From Panicum virgatum (taxonomy: Eukaryota; Streptophyta; Magnoliopsida; Poales; Poaceae), in contig NC_053137.1 in assembly GCF_016808335.1 (NCBI RefSeq), positions 6,461,904 to 6,525,903 of the forward strand: a stretch of DNA of 64,000 nucleotides. Reading direction: 5' to 3'. Both the position numbers and the translations under genes were made by a program. This document shows positions 29,655 to 41,065 of the stretch, one piece after another. Below the pieces are notes generated by a model. It saw nothing but the letters and a program-made list of their open reading frames with translations. It was not told the origin of the DNA and did not search any database. Position 1 is the stretch's first letter. Every line of letters starts with the position of its first letter.

Positions 29655-32600
29655 ATGGCTGAGGTACTGGCCACCATGGTGGTCGGGCCGCTGGTGTCCA
29701 TGGTGAAGGAGAAGGCCTCCAGCTACCTCCTGGACCAGTACAAGGTGATGGAGGGAATGAAGGAGCAGCACAAGCTTCTCAAGCGCAAGCTGCCGGCCAT
29801 CCTGGACGTCATCACCGACGCCGAGGAGCAGGCAGCAGCGAAGAGAGAAGGGGCGAAAGTTTGGCTCGAGGAGGTCCGCAAGGTTGCCTACCAGGCGAAT
29901 GATGTCCTAGACGAATTCAAGTACGAGGCGCTGCGCCGCAAAGCCAAGAAGGAGGGACACTACAAGGCACTCGGCATGGATGTAATAAAGCTCTTCCCTT
30001 CTCACAACCGTATTGTTTTTCGTCACAAAATGGCAAACAAGCTCCGTATGATCTTGAAAGAAATTGATGTCCTCATCGCAGAGATGAATGCATTTAGGTT
30101 CAAATTCAAACCAGGGCCACCAGAGCCCACAAATTACTTGAGGCAGCGTAATTCTGATATCATCGACCCAACAAATATTGTCAGCAGATCGAGAGATGAT
30201 GAGAAGAAGGATGTTGTTGATAGATTACTTGCTCAAGCTAGTAGCCCGGATCTCACGGTCCTTCCAATCGTTGGAATGGGGGGATTGGGCAAGACCACCT
30301 TGGGACAGCTCATTTACAATGACCCTAAAATCAGGAAGCATTTTGAGTTATGGCTTTGGGTGTGTGTCTCTGATAACTTTGATGTGGATTCCCTGGCTGA
30401 TAGAATAGTGAAAGAAAATGGTTGTAAAACAAGTGGAAGTTCAGCACCGGAGAAGCTTCAAAACGCAGTGAGTGGTTGTGAAGCAAGTGGAAGTTCAGCA
30501 CCGGAGACTTTTCAAAACGCAGTGAGTGGTTGTGAAGCAAGTGGAAGTTCAGCACTGGAGAAGCTTCAAAACGCAGTGAGTGGGAAGAGGTACCTCCTCG
30601 TATTGGATGATGTCTGGAGCCGTGATGAGCACAAGTGGGAAAGGCTGAAGTCCTACCTTCAACATGGTGGTAGAGGTAGCTCACTGCTAATAACAACCCG
30701 TGATTTCAAAGTTGCTCAGCTAATGGGTACAACAGAAGCCAACAATCTCAAGAGCTTGGATGAAATCTACATAAAGGAAATTATTGAGACAAAAGCATTC
30801 GGCTCAAAACAAGTAGAGCAAAGGCCTCGTGAACTAGTTGAAATGGTTGGTAACATAGTGAAGAGGTGTTCTGGCTCTCCTTTGGCTGCCACAGCTTTGG
30901 GCTCTGTACTACGTACCAAGACCAGCAAGCAAGAATGGGAAGGTATACTAAATAGAAGAATGATTTGTGATGAGGAAAATGGAATTTTACCAGTACTTAA
31001 ACTCAGTTACAATTGCTTGCCATCATATATGCGGCAATGCTTTGCTTTTTGTGCAATGTTTCCACAGGATTATGAGATTGATGTGCAAAGTCTAATCCAC
31101 CTATGGATGGCCAATGGTTTTATCCCAGAGCAACCAGGATTGTGTCCTGAAACCATTGGAGAAAGAATTTTCAATGAGCTGAAGTCGAGGTCATTTTTTC
31201 AGGATTTGAAAAGCGTCCCATTTGACAAAAGATTTTCTGTGGAAGAAATGAATATGGACATGTATTGTTCTAGAATTACTTGTAAGATCCACGACCTTAT
31301 GCATGATGTTGCAGAATCTGCTATGGGAAAAGAATGTGCTGCAATAACTACACGCCCGAGCCAAAGTGAGGATGCTCTTCATTCAACTCGTCATTTGTAT
31401 TTATCAGTCAATCGGCCAGAAAATCTTCTGAATGCTTCCCTAGAGAAAGGATCTCCAGCTTTCCAAACATTGATATGTGATGGATGTGTAAAAGAAGATA
31501 TGAAGATCTTATCAAAATACAACTCTATTAGAGCATTAAAGATCAATCAGGGCTCATTCCTAAGGCCGAAATATCTTCATCACCTGAGGTATCTTGATCT
31601 CTCAGGAAGTGATATTGAAGCACTTCCTGAAGACATCAGCATCCTGTATCATCTGCAAACACTGAACCTTTCTGATTGCTGTGATCTACAGCGACTTCCA
31701 AAGGAACTGAAGTATTTGACTTCCCTTCGTCACCTCTACACTCACAACTGTCCAGAGTTGAAAAGCATGCCCGCAGAGCTCGGACACCTCACTTGCCTGC
31801 AGACACTTACATGCTTTGTTGTAGGTACTGACACCGGTTGCAGTAATGTGAGAGAGCTGCAGAATTTGGACCTTGGCGGTAGACTAGAGCTAAGACAGCT
31901 CGAAAATGTCGCAAGAGCAGATGTAGAAGCAGCAGGTTTTGGGAATAAGAAAAAACTGACCGAACTGAAGTTAGTATGGATTGATAATGACCAGCAGGAA
32001 CAAAATAATAATATTCATGAAGAGGTGGTGGAAGGTCTCAAACCTCATGATGGGCTGAAGGCCCTAAGGATATATTCATGTGGGAGTAATACTTTTCCAT
32101 CATGGATGAATATGTTGAATGGCATGGTGGAGTTTACGTTATCTAGTTGCCAAAAGCTCGAGAAGCTTCCTGCACTCTGGCAGTTACCAGTTCTGGAAAT
32201 TCTTCACCTGGAAGCATTGCCGAGTTTACATTGTTTGTGCAGTGGTGGTACTACACCCATCACATTTCAGAAACTGAAGGTGCTTACCTTGTTTCATATG
32301 GAAAAATTTGAGGCATGGTGGGACACAGATGTGGTGCAAGGAGAAGAGCCGATATTTCCCAAGGTTGAGGAGCTGGATATCCGTAGGTGTGGAGGTTTGA
32401 CTGCATTACCAAAAGCAGCGCCACTGATTACAAAATCATCTGGCGGAGTTGACACTAAGTGTCGCTCCACATTTCCAGAACTGAGAAAAATGATGTTGAT
32501 GTATTTGAATATGTTTGACAAGTGGGAGGCAGTCGAAGGAACTCTAGAAGAAGGGTTAACATTTCCTCGGCTCGAGGAACTGTACATCAGGGATTGTGCA

Positions 32601-33845
32601 AGCCTCAGTGCACTACCAAAAGGGTCGTTATTGGTTAAACAATCATTTGGCGGAGCTGGAACTGTGTGCCCCCGCTCCGCATTTCCAGCATTGAGGGAAC
32701 TAGACTTACTTGATTTGTCGGCCCTTGAGAGGTGGGGGGCAGCCGAAGGAACTCTGGGAGAAGAGGTAACATTTCCTCTGCTGGAGAAGTTGAACATTCG
32801 TGACTGCCCCAAGTTGACTGATCTACCTGAAGCACCGAAGCTAAGTGTATTAGCCATAAAAGGACGTGGTCAACAAATATCCCTGCAGACAGCTAGCAGA
32901 TACATTCCTTCACTGTCCATGCTGCGTCTGGACGTGTCACCCGATGACGCGGACACAACATTGCTGCATGTCAAGCAGAAATGGAATCATGAACTCCCCT
33001 TGGCAACTATGAGGTTAGGTTGGTGCGACCTTCTGTTCTCATCCCACTCAAATGCACTAGCGCTGTGGGCATGTTTTGCACGGCTAGTAGATTTGACAAT
33101 TTGGAATTGCGACGCTCTTGTCTACTGGCCAGAAAACGTGTTCCAGGTCCTGGTATCCCTGAGGAAGTTATGGATTTTCAGATGCAGCAAACTGACAGGA
33201 CGCACACAAGCTTCTGGCGAGCAATCTGCTCCAGGACGGGATGGACTCCTGCCACATCTGGAGGTTCTAACCATAGATGATTGCAAATCTTTCGTAGAGG
33301 TCCCCAACCTGCCGGCATCTCTCAAGAAATTACATATAGAGAGGTGCAATGATAATCTCGAGTCCATCGTATTCGGTCTGCAGGAGGACACAAGGTTGGC
33401 GAAGGGAGAAGGTGTTGTACAGCTGGACACATCATCATCAATTCCAGGGTCCAGCAGTCGTGAGGCCACAACGTCTACAGCTGTACTGAAGCTGCCATCA
33501 GCAGCCAACCTTCGCTTCCTTCCATGCCTAGAATCTCTAACTACATGGCGCTGCAATGGTTTGTCTGAGGTTGCCAATCTTCCTCCGTCTATCAAGACCT
33601 TGAACATAAATGGCTGCGGCAATCTTCGATCCTTATCAGGAGAGCTTCGGTCGCTGGAAGAACTAAATCTCTCTGGTTGCAAAAGCCTGGTATCCTTACC
33701 GGATGGGCCTCAAGCATACTCATCCCTCAGAGTTCTTCGGATTGAAGGTTGTGATGGTGTGAAGTCGCTCCCGTCGAGCCTACAGAGCCGTTTGGATTGC
33801 CTCGAGCAGAAATATCTATATGGCCGTTATGAAGGTAATATCTAG
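29655..33845 (+). CDS. CC-NBS-LRR (NLR) disease-resistance-like protein
   Basis: A single open frame of 1396 codons starts MAEVLATMVVGPLVSMVKEK. The N-terminal Rx-type coiled coil (about residues 1-170) precedes NB-ARC: P-loop GMGGLGKTT at 207-215, kinase-2 LLVLDDVW at 314-321, RNBS-B-like SLLITTRD, GSPLA (normally GLPLA) at 407-411, RNBS-D CFAFCAMFPQDYEI, and IHD in place of MHD at 545-547. LRRs run from about 640 to the end and include two repeated modules of 69 and 70 residues (901-969, 970-1039). NLRs are intracellular receptors that detect pathogen effectors and trigger immunity. Residues 256-309 are a threefold 18-residue repeat inside NB-ARC, which is unusual. I prefer the ATG at 29655 to an in-frame ATG at 29607 because family members begin MAE. 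The last codons may be spliced to a further exon (34581-34663). No breaks are seen, so it is probably a functional gene. Confidence 0.93.
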   Translation: MAEVLATMVVGPLVSMVKEKASSYLLDQYKVMEGMKEQHKLLKRKLPAILDVITDAEEQAAAKREGAKVWLEEVRKVAYQANDVLDEFKYEALRRKAKKEGHYKALGMDVIKLFPSHNRIVFRHKMANKLRMILKEIDVLIAEMNAFRFKFKPGPPEPTNYLRQRNSDIIDPTNIVSRSRDDEKKDVVDRLLAQASSPDLTVLPIVGMGGLGKTTLGQLIYNDPKIRKHFELWLWVCVSDNFDVDSLADRIVKENGCKTSGSSAPEKLQNAVSGCEASGSSAPETFQNAVSGCEASGSSALEKLQNAVSGKRYLLVLDDVWSRDEHKWERLKSYLQHGGRGSSLLITTRDFKVAQLMGTTEANNLKSLDEIYIKEIIETKAFGSKQVEQRPRELVEMVGNIVKRCSGSPLAATALGSVLRTKTSKQEWEGILNRRMICDEENGILPVLKLSYNCLPSYMRQCFAFCAMFPQDYEIDVQSLIHLWMANGFIPEQPGLCPETIGERIFNELKSRSFFQDLKSVPFDKRFSVEEMNMDMYCSRITCKIHDLMHDVAESAMGKECAAITTRPSQSEDALHSTRHLYLSVNRPENLLNASLEKGSPAFQTLICDGCVKEDMKILSKYNSIRALKINQGSFLRPKYLHHLRYLDLSGSDIEALPEDISILYHLQTLNLSDCCDLQRLPKELKYLTSLRHLYTHNCPELKSMPAELGHLTCLQTLTCFVVGTDTGCSNVRELQNLDLGGRLELRQLENVARADVEAAGFGNKKKLTELKLVWIDNDQQEQNNNIHEEVVEGLKPHDGLKALRIYSCGSNTFPSWMNMLNGMVEFTLSSCQKLEKLPALWQLPVLEILHLEALPSLHCLCSGGTTPITFQKLKVLTLFHMEKFEAWWDTDVVQGEEPIFPKVEELDIRRCGGLTALPKAAPLITKSSGGVDTKCRSTFPELRKMMLMYLNMFDKWEAVEGTLEEGLTFPRLEELYIRDCASLSALPKGSLLVKQSFGGAGTVCPRSAFPALRELDLLDLSALERWGAAEGTLGEEVTFPLLEKLNIRDCPKLTDLPEAPKLSVLAIKGRGQQISLQTASRYIPSLSMLRLDVSPDDADTTLLHVKQKWNHELPLATMRLGWCDLLFSSHSNALALWACFARLVDLTIWNCDALVYWPENVFQVLVSLRKLWIFRCSKLTGRTQASGEQSAPGRDGLLPHLEVLTIDDCKSFVEVPNLPASLKKLHIERCNDNLESIVFGLQEDTRLAKGEGVVQLDTSSSIPGSSSREATTSTAVLKLPSAANLRFLPCLESLTTWRCNGLSEVANLPPSIKTLNINGCGNLRSLSGELRSLEELNLSGCKSLVSLPDGPQAYSSLRVLRIEGCDGVKSLPSSLQSRLDCLEQKYLYGRYEGNI
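30420..30581 (+). repeat. Three tandem 54-bp repeats within NB-ARC
   Basis: Units at 30420-30473, 30474-30527 and 30528-30581 each encode GC(K/E)(T/A)SGSSAPEKLQNAVS or a close variant. The third unit runs directly into the kinase-2 strand. The period keeps the reading frame. Confidence 0.97.
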
Positions 33846-34580
33846 TTTCCTTGTTTCTTTTAACAAAATCTTCAGGAGCTCAATTGGTGTTGTCTAAAAC
33901 GCTCCACTTAAATATTCTATTAGTTATTATAAGATGTATTTGGATTTAGTGATAAACTTTTACGAGAGTCATGTTTAGAACCTCTAGAGATATCCATTGG
34001 TGACACATGCTATATATTTAGTACACTGCACCACTAATACCGATATTTATATGGACTTGTGTCACCTAAATCCGTTAACTTAGGAATTTAAATATAAGAT
34101 GATCTTTGCCATTCACTTTTTTTTACCATGGTTGTCGTACTTGCTAATTCGGATAGTGTAAATTGTAAAATCAATCATCTTCCTTTAGTCATACATCAAA
34201 TTAAGCGTGCCATCAAAAAATTAATGCGGCCAAATCGGATTAGTTTTTATTGAAGTGCCCTGGTGAATTAACTTTTGCCACGGTCCTTTGAACGGATACT
34301 ATATGGGTAGTACAGTACTCTGTGATTAATTTCCCTTTTAGCATCTGATTTGAATCAGCTTGCATTTAGATAACCAATTAAAGTGGCATTTTCCCTAACA
34401 TTACTCTGCAAATTCACTAGCTCCATTGCATGTAGTTATAGTATGTGTAGTTCTCTTTACTTGTCTTTTTTCTTTTTTTACATAAACAATAATTTCCTTT
34501 AAAACTTTTACTATTGGATACCATAGTGTATTCTCTTGTATATATACTTTCTAATTTCGTGTTGAATTGCACGCATAAAG

Positions 34581-34663
34581 GCTGGTCAATGAGGAGGCTG
34601 GTCAACAAGGCTGCGACGAGATTGTTCCCGTGTTCCCGAGATGAGGAGAGTGACAGTGATTGA
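34581..34663 (+). CDS. Candidate last exon of the NLR gene
   Basis: A donor (GAAG|GTAATA, after 33834) could join an acceptor (CATAAAG, ending 34580). The split glycine codon then continues as GWSMRRLVNKAATRLFPCSR and DEESDSD to a TGA at 34661-34663, giving a total of 1420 residues. Without splicing the frame ends three codons after the donor. The basic-then-acidic tail is plausible, but the acceptor tract is only moderately pyrimidine-rich. Confidence 0.45.
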
Positions 34664-36116
34664 AACAGCAGATCAAGGACCTGACGAAAGTTATCACCAA
34701 GGTTTGTAACATTACTGTTCTCGATGATTGACTTCTAATGATGCTAGCTCCTAATGCTGACTCCCTATGAGGTGTGGCTTCCTTGTAGGATCGTTGTTAC
34801 CAGACTTGCAAATGATGGATTGTTGTGACCGTGGTAGAATGTATTACGTACACTTTCTGAAGATAATCTCCAGTGAAGTCAAGGCCAGCTCCTTGATTTT
34901 GAGCAGAAGCAAGTCATAGATTGCAAGCAGAAGAATATAGCATATAGATGTAATCATCTTAACCCTGTGTTCACGCTCAAACTCAAGTTCTGGTAGCATG
35001 GTGTTGAGCTCGGCTTGGAGGATCGTATCCTCCCGAGGGCGTCGTTGTAACGTGGCCACGGCGTGCGTCTTGTTCGCGTCGTGGCGAGTGCAGCCGCTGG
35101 CTGCGCGGCATGGCCTGGCGTGTGGGGTGGCGCATGCTTCCAGGGTCGTGGCGCGCATGGCGTGCATGCCAGAGGCGCGAGGCTAGCTCCGCCGCTTCTT
35201 CTTTCACGTTTCCTTTTACAGTTTGTAGTGTGTATAAATAGGAATTATATATGCAGAAAAAGCTGTCATGGTTGTGCACGGCACCAAAAAAATCCACTTG
35301 TGTTCTTCTCTGTTCTTGAGAGTTTGAGAGACAGAGTTCGCCGGAGTACAATTCCGGCCGCCGGTGAGAAGTCCGGCTGACAATAGAGCATTAGAGCTCC
35401 ATGCTCCGGCTTGTTATCCTAGTTTTTCCTTTTGAACTATGATGAGTTTGAGTTTAGTGTCTGCTCCCGCACTAGCGAAACACAGGTAGCACTTTACTTT
35501 CATAGACCGCTGAAGATACTTGCCATAGAATATATCAGAAAGTCCAACATACTCATGTTGTTGTACGTCAACTCGTTGTTTAACCTGCTGCTTGAAATGC
35601 ACTGGAACTGCTGAACTTTGTCCCATGTTATGTGGGTATCTGATACTGAATGGTGCGCAGGGTGATCCTGTGCAGAGGTCTCATTGTTGAGCCGTTAAGG
35701 CCTGTTTGTTCAAAACCACATCTGCAGCAACATTTCTCCTGGTAACAATGCTGTAATGGAATCGAAAACAATGGTGATTGCATTGAACCAGAGTAAATTC
35801 TAGTATTGTCAAACCAAGAAGAGGGTACATGTCCATACAAAATTACTTCTCGGACGTTGCAACAGCCAACATTTCCATAAGCCATAGTTGGCAGTAAGCA
35901 GGGGATGGAACAGAACAGAGGGACACGAACTCCTCTGCCTCTGAACCCAGCTCCTCTGTATCTCCTTGCCTGCTGCCTACTACAGGCTACCTCTGATCTA
36001 AATTCTCCCCGAATTCTCCTCTGCTTGTGTCCAAACTTTCAAACTCAACAGTTGGTACTCATAGTCCGCTGGAGTTAGCAGCAAAGATAATCTAAGGGCC
36101 ATCTCAATCACTTGCA
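34664..36116. other. Spacer downstream of the NLR gene
   Basis: There is a GC-rich stretch at 35010-35190 and a TATA-like GTATAAATAGG near 35230, followed by leader-like DNA with CCGGCCGCCGG. This could be an LTR or promoter remnant. No coding region is supported. Short ORFs on both strands lack domains. Confidence 0.45.
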
Positions 36117-37305
36117 GTGTGGGTTCTTGACCAAGATACTGGGTCTGAGTGGAAGATTAGGAGGGATGAGCACTTTGAGCAGATGATTAGGGACAGATGG
36201 GTTGAGAGGTTGGCTGTTATTGCAGTAGATATTGTGAGAAAGGATGGCTATACTGAAAATGCAAGCTCTGGTGCTTCAAAAGGTAGATGTGTCTGTGGTG
36301 TCACTAGTGACCGTAATGGAGGACCAAGTGCTGTGGTTGATGATGCTGAAGGTTGTGGTGATACATGTAGTTCCCCACAACAAACATCTAGTGATTTGCC
36401 TATAGTAGTTGACTGGACTACTCTAACAATAATAGGGCAGGCTGACGATGATGGTATAGCAAAAGAAGTTGCTGATGAGGACAAGGTTTATGAGGCAATG
36501 GGATTCAAAGAGGCAGAGCCAACACCAGAGCAAGGTACACAAGAGGTGCCCATCCTAGCTATGTCAGCAGAGATGCAGGCTGATATGACTGAAGCAGCTG
36601 TTCATATTGATGATACAGTTCATGAAGAACCCATGCATAAATGGGATAGAGATAATCCAGATATGAGTGTTGGCACATTGTATCCCAGCATGAAGGAGTT
36701 TAGGCTAGCTGTTAGGCAACATGCTATAGTGCAGGATTTTGAGTATGATACTGAGCATTCAGACAAAGATAGGTTCAGGAAAGATAGGTTCAGGGCTAAT
36801 TGTTCTGCTGTTGGCTGCCCATGGATTATTAGAGCTAGAACCCAACATGATGGCAGTATCAGGGTATATTTTATTGTCATTTCTGATTTTTTGTAGTTCA
36901 ATAAAATATTTATATTGTGTTCAATGTTACAGTTTTATTGAGCTCATTTTTGACTTTTTGTATTTCAATATTCAGATACAAATCAATGAGGGGGATCATA
37001 ATTGTGCATCTACCCAAAGGGTTGTAAGCAAGATGGCCAATATAGGTTGGGTGGCAGAGAGAGCAATTCCACTTCTCAAGAAGAACCCACAGATGGGGGC
37101 AAAAAAAATTCAAGAAGAGCTGAATTACAAGTACAAGATTGAGATACCATATCAGACACTGTAAAATGGTAGGCAGAGAGCAGCTGATAAGCTTTTTGGT
37201 AAGTGGGATGATTCATTTGATTGGTTGTGTAGGTTTAAGGCTGAGATAGAGTTGAGATCTCCTAGGAGTGTTGTAGAGATAGATACTATCACTGACCCTA
37301 ATGAT
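36117..37305 (+). pseudogene. Truncated Mutator-like (MULE) transposase
   Basis: Exon 36117-36863 encodes an acidic N-terminal region followed by DNPDMSVGTLYPSMKEFRLA, VRQHAIVQDFEY and ANCSAVGCPWIIRART. This is the MuDR DNA-binding domain (DBD_Tnp_Mut) with its Cys residues. A GT-AG intron (36864-36975) leads to a second exon with HNCASTQRVVSKMANIGWVA and NPQMGAKKIQEELNYKYKIE. A TAA at 37162-37164 interrupts it, after which GRQRAADKLFGKWDDSFDWL continues in the same frame. Similarity ends near 37305, before the catalytic DDE domain. The 5' end is open at an acceptor-like CAG and no inverted repeats were found. It is a fragment, not an active transposase. Confidence 0.82.
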
Positions 37306-39239
37306 GGAAATATGAAGCGCCCCCTCATAAGAGAAGACTTAAAAGTGATACAATATCAGTCCCAGGAGGCTGATAACACTTTTATTACATCAAATAGCAC
37401 ATCACCGTACAACTCTACGCAGAAGTGGGCAGTGAAGCGCCACTATCGCGAGGATAACAACCAACCCCCACACAACGATATTAACTACGAAAAGGGGGTC
37501 ATCAGAGTCTTGCGTCATACAGAACTTCCTGCGTGTGACCCTATCCACAAGTAGGGTTGGGTGCAGGATGGAACCACTAATCAACGTCTTCGGAAATAAA
37601 GTCTGGATCTTTCTCTGTAAAAATTAAAAATGGGGTGAGTACAAACGTACTCAGCAAGTCCAACCACACCCACGGAGGGGTATAAACATAATATAATGCA
37701 CAGGGTAAATCAAGAATAAGGCTAGGGTTTAATTTGCGGAAAGCTAATTTTTATGCAGGGGTTCATTTGAAAGAAAGGATTTTCAAGCAAATTTTCTTGT
37801 ACCGAGTAACCCGTAGTGTTGATCCACACAGGATCCAAGTTTTAAGTTGCTACCGGACTCCTCATCCGCCGTAGCACACGGCACAACTGCCGGACACATT
37901 TTCAAAACAAATCACGCCAACCTGTCCACTTCCAGGACAAACACTAGTTATGTGACCACACCATAACTCGCAGTACCATGGCCATGGCTATTCGAATAGA
38001 TTTTTAACTCTGCAGAGGTGTGCAACTTTACCCACAAGCGGGGTACCACAACTCGATCACCTTAGTGTCGTCGCAGATCCCAACAAAGCCATTACCCACC
38101 TTAGCTAGACCTGACCAGCCATCACGGGATCCACCAAGGGGTCATTGACCTATCACAGAGGTTTTAACCCGGGCATAAGTCACACAGAGCTAATCCCTTC
38201 TCCTTGATCACCCGTTGCTCTCAGCTCTCCTGATGGCTATCAGACTAACTAGTGGGGTTTATGCTAAGCCGTTGCCCATACAACAGTCGAGTGGTTTGCA
38301 CGATAGTGGAGTTAGGTGAGATGACACATCAACTCGGTCCTTAATTGTGACAAGATGGATATCTCCCTTCCTTGCTCAACCACACAGCCACGAGCACACC
38401 ATTTGGCAATTCACACAGAAGTGCCATCCATCTTGTCTAAACTTATCTTTCGAAAATTCCACATTTTCCCTTCCCACACACACTCACACATTTTCTTTAT
38501 AAAACAAGTTGTACCGTGTATAAGGTCCTAAGCGTTCTAGCAGCGATTAACGTCCAAACAAATCACATTTAGACATTAATCTAGGTGGTCAAGGAATGGT
38601 TATAACAAATCAAGGGGTAGTTATCCAACCATGTTTTCAGCAGGCAAACCATATGCAATTTTATAAAACAGGCCAATAGGTTGTGTTTATGAAAACTAGG
38701 ACAAAATATGCATCAAAGGGCGGGATTGAACTTGTCGTCTTCAAAGCCTTCCGGGAAATCCTGATCGAGGTACTGTCCTTCGGGTTCGGGGTCGCGGAAC
38801 TGGTCCTCGTTCACTCGCTGCTCGTCGGCAGGTTCTTCCTCGTTCACACCGTGATCTACAACGTATGCAAACAAACACACAATCAAGAAAAAGAAATAAG
38901 AGTTTTATCGTTGAGCTCGAATCGGAAACAATTAAGATACGGAGATAGGAGTAATATTTTTGGGCGATTTTCTAATGGCACGGCCGCAATAATATTGGGA
39001 ATGGCGTGGTCGAGTTTCGGAATATTTGGAGGATTTTTGGTGCATGAAATGATAGGTTAAGGATGTGTTTAGGCGCTAAACGGGAGTGCAAGGGTTTATT
39101 TGTAAAAATTCTCGAGATAGCAGGGGCTTGATTAGTATTTCTGGAAATATTAGGGTTACTCTAGGAAATAGGCAGGGGTCTAACAATAAATATTTTTGTA
39201 TGGTGGAGGGATTTATTCCTAAAAAGGAAGAAGGAAAGG
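37306..39239. repeat. Unclassified repeat-like DNA
   Basis: No gene is visible. GGTGAGTACAAACGTACTCA near 37636 is a motif I associate with dispersed grass repeats. On the minus strand 38715-38862 is an exon-like acidic segment (EEEPADEQRVNEDQFRDPEP in part) that resembles tails of retrotransposon ORFs. The MULE fragment ends abruptly into this DNA, so an old insertion boundary is likely near 37306. Confidence 0.4.
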
Positions 39240-40789
39240 TGTAAGGATCGATGGACCAAGAGGGGGGTGAATTGGGCCTTTTTCAAATTTCTAAAATAAA
39301 ATAAAGCAACCTTAACCTATGCAATACTAGTAAGGCTCAATTCACCAACCGGCTAACTAAGCAACCTACACAAGCTATAAAGGATACAACAAGATATAAA
39401 GCTAAGCAAGGTAAAGCTAAGTTATGATCTCTAGGGTCAAGCACATGAATAAATTGCATGAAAGTAAGTGCTTGAATGTAAAGAATGGGCAAGAGACGAC
39501 CGGATTTTTTCCCATGGTGTCGATGTGTTGGCACATACCCCTAATCCATGTTGTGACACTCACTAAGAATCTTGTCACCTTCCAAGTCACCGAGACGAGG
39601 GCGCTCACTAAGAGTCTCCGTTCACCATACCGGCGTGGTGGAGCTCAAGCCACGTACAATCTTCTTCGGGCTCCCACAATCAACTTGGCAAGCTCCGTAA
39701 GAAATACCTCAATCACCAAGATCGCTTAGGTGATGCCAATCACCAAGAGTAACAAGCTAGGGCCTTCACTTGAGCAAGAACAGATCACCAAGAACGGATG
39801 CACACACGCTTCTCCCTACTCAAGTCCTTAGCCTTGCTTCTTGGATGATTGAATGATCAAATGAGTGGAATGTGAAGCTCAAGGTGGCTCTCAACAATAG
39901 AATGAGTGTATGAGTGTTTCCTGGTGTCAAGAGAGTTCAAAATGACCCATTGGAGGGGTATATATAGGCAGCTCACACGGATAGAGCCGTTGGAGAAAAG
40001 CTGCCAGAAAAAGTACGCAACACCGGTTAATCCGACGGCCCTCTAAAAGTCATCGTCGGTTACAGCTCGGGCAATTTAACCGACGTATCATCGGTTTAAC
40101 CGGTGAGTGTAATTATCCACTGATCAACTGAAAAACCTACTCTTTGGACAACTGCACCGACGCTAACTCAAATCCTTCGTCGGTTTAACCGGTGAGTGTA
40201 AGCTTGGAAATCCCTGAAAAACCAACTCTCTAGACAACTGAACCGATGTTAATTTTAAACATCGTCAGTTAATCCGGTGCACTCAGTGTCCATGCTTCAG
40301 TGACAGCTTTTAACCGACGTATAGAAACTTGAAGGCGTCGATTAAACCGGTGATAAGACTTTTTCCTGATTTTATCTGTTTTGATTTGAGTCTTGAATGA
40401 ATTCCAAATATTCTTGAGATATGAACTGAATAGCACTTGTTTGAGCTTCCAAGAACCTAAGTGACCAATGTGTGCATCCATTTTTGATTGACCATGTACA
40501 TGCTCAAGTTACTTGGCCTTAACCCCTCTTAATAGTGCGACCTCTACAAAACTATAAAACCTATACTAACCTAAGTGTCCTTTTCAATCTTGCGACACTT
40601 AGGACTAGAAAGATCCTTAGTCTTGTTGTATATATACCGAGATCGCTTTTTTGAATAATGAAATTTAGGGGTCTCTTTAACTTGTGATCCAATGAGCGAT
40701 AAGACTTCATTAAGCTGCACAAACTCATTAGTCACAATAATGGTTGTCATTAATCACCGAAACATACCTTGAGGGCCTAGATGCTTTCA
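39240..40789 (-). repeat. 3' LTR of a Sirevirus (Ty1/copia) element
   Basis: On the minus strand the LTR starts TGAAAGCATCTAG directly after a purine tract and ends CGATCCTTACA, giving matching imperfect termini (TGAAAGCATC and TGTAAGGATC). Its end carries the GGACCAAGAGGGGGGTGAAT motif (plus strand, about 39251-39270) familiar from grass Sireviruses. Length is 1550 bp. No second LTR of this element is in the window. Confidence 0.78.
40017..40352. repeat. Palindrome array in the Sirevirus LTR
   Basis: At least five variants of ACCGGTTAATCCGACGG, CGTCGGTTTAACCGGTG and similar occur in inverted order within 340 bases. Sirevirus LTRs are known for conserved palindromic repeats in the promoter half. 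Confidence 0.75.
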
Positions 40790-40807
40790 ATCTCTCCCTT
40801 TTTGGTG
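40790..40807 (-). promoter_or_regulatory. Sirevirus polypurine tract
   Basis: On the minus strand CACCAAAAAGGGAGAGAT immediately precedes the 3' LTR, the expected place and composition for plus-strand priming. Confidence 0.75.
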
Positions 40808-41065
40808 ATTGATGACAACACAAATAATAACTTAAACGAGTAAAGCAAGAAAAATTAACGCGCAAAAAGAAAAACACAGAGTCCATAGACATGTCATAAA
40901 GTGCAACACGCACAAGAGTCAAATATACATGTCCATGAACCAAAAAGCCAATAAAGATACAACAAATCAAGTCCAGGCATCTACGATCAACTCTGCTAGC
41001 TCTACCCTCCCCCTAACTCCCCCTAACTCTCTCCCCCTTTGGCATCAAAGCACCAAAAAGGCGAG

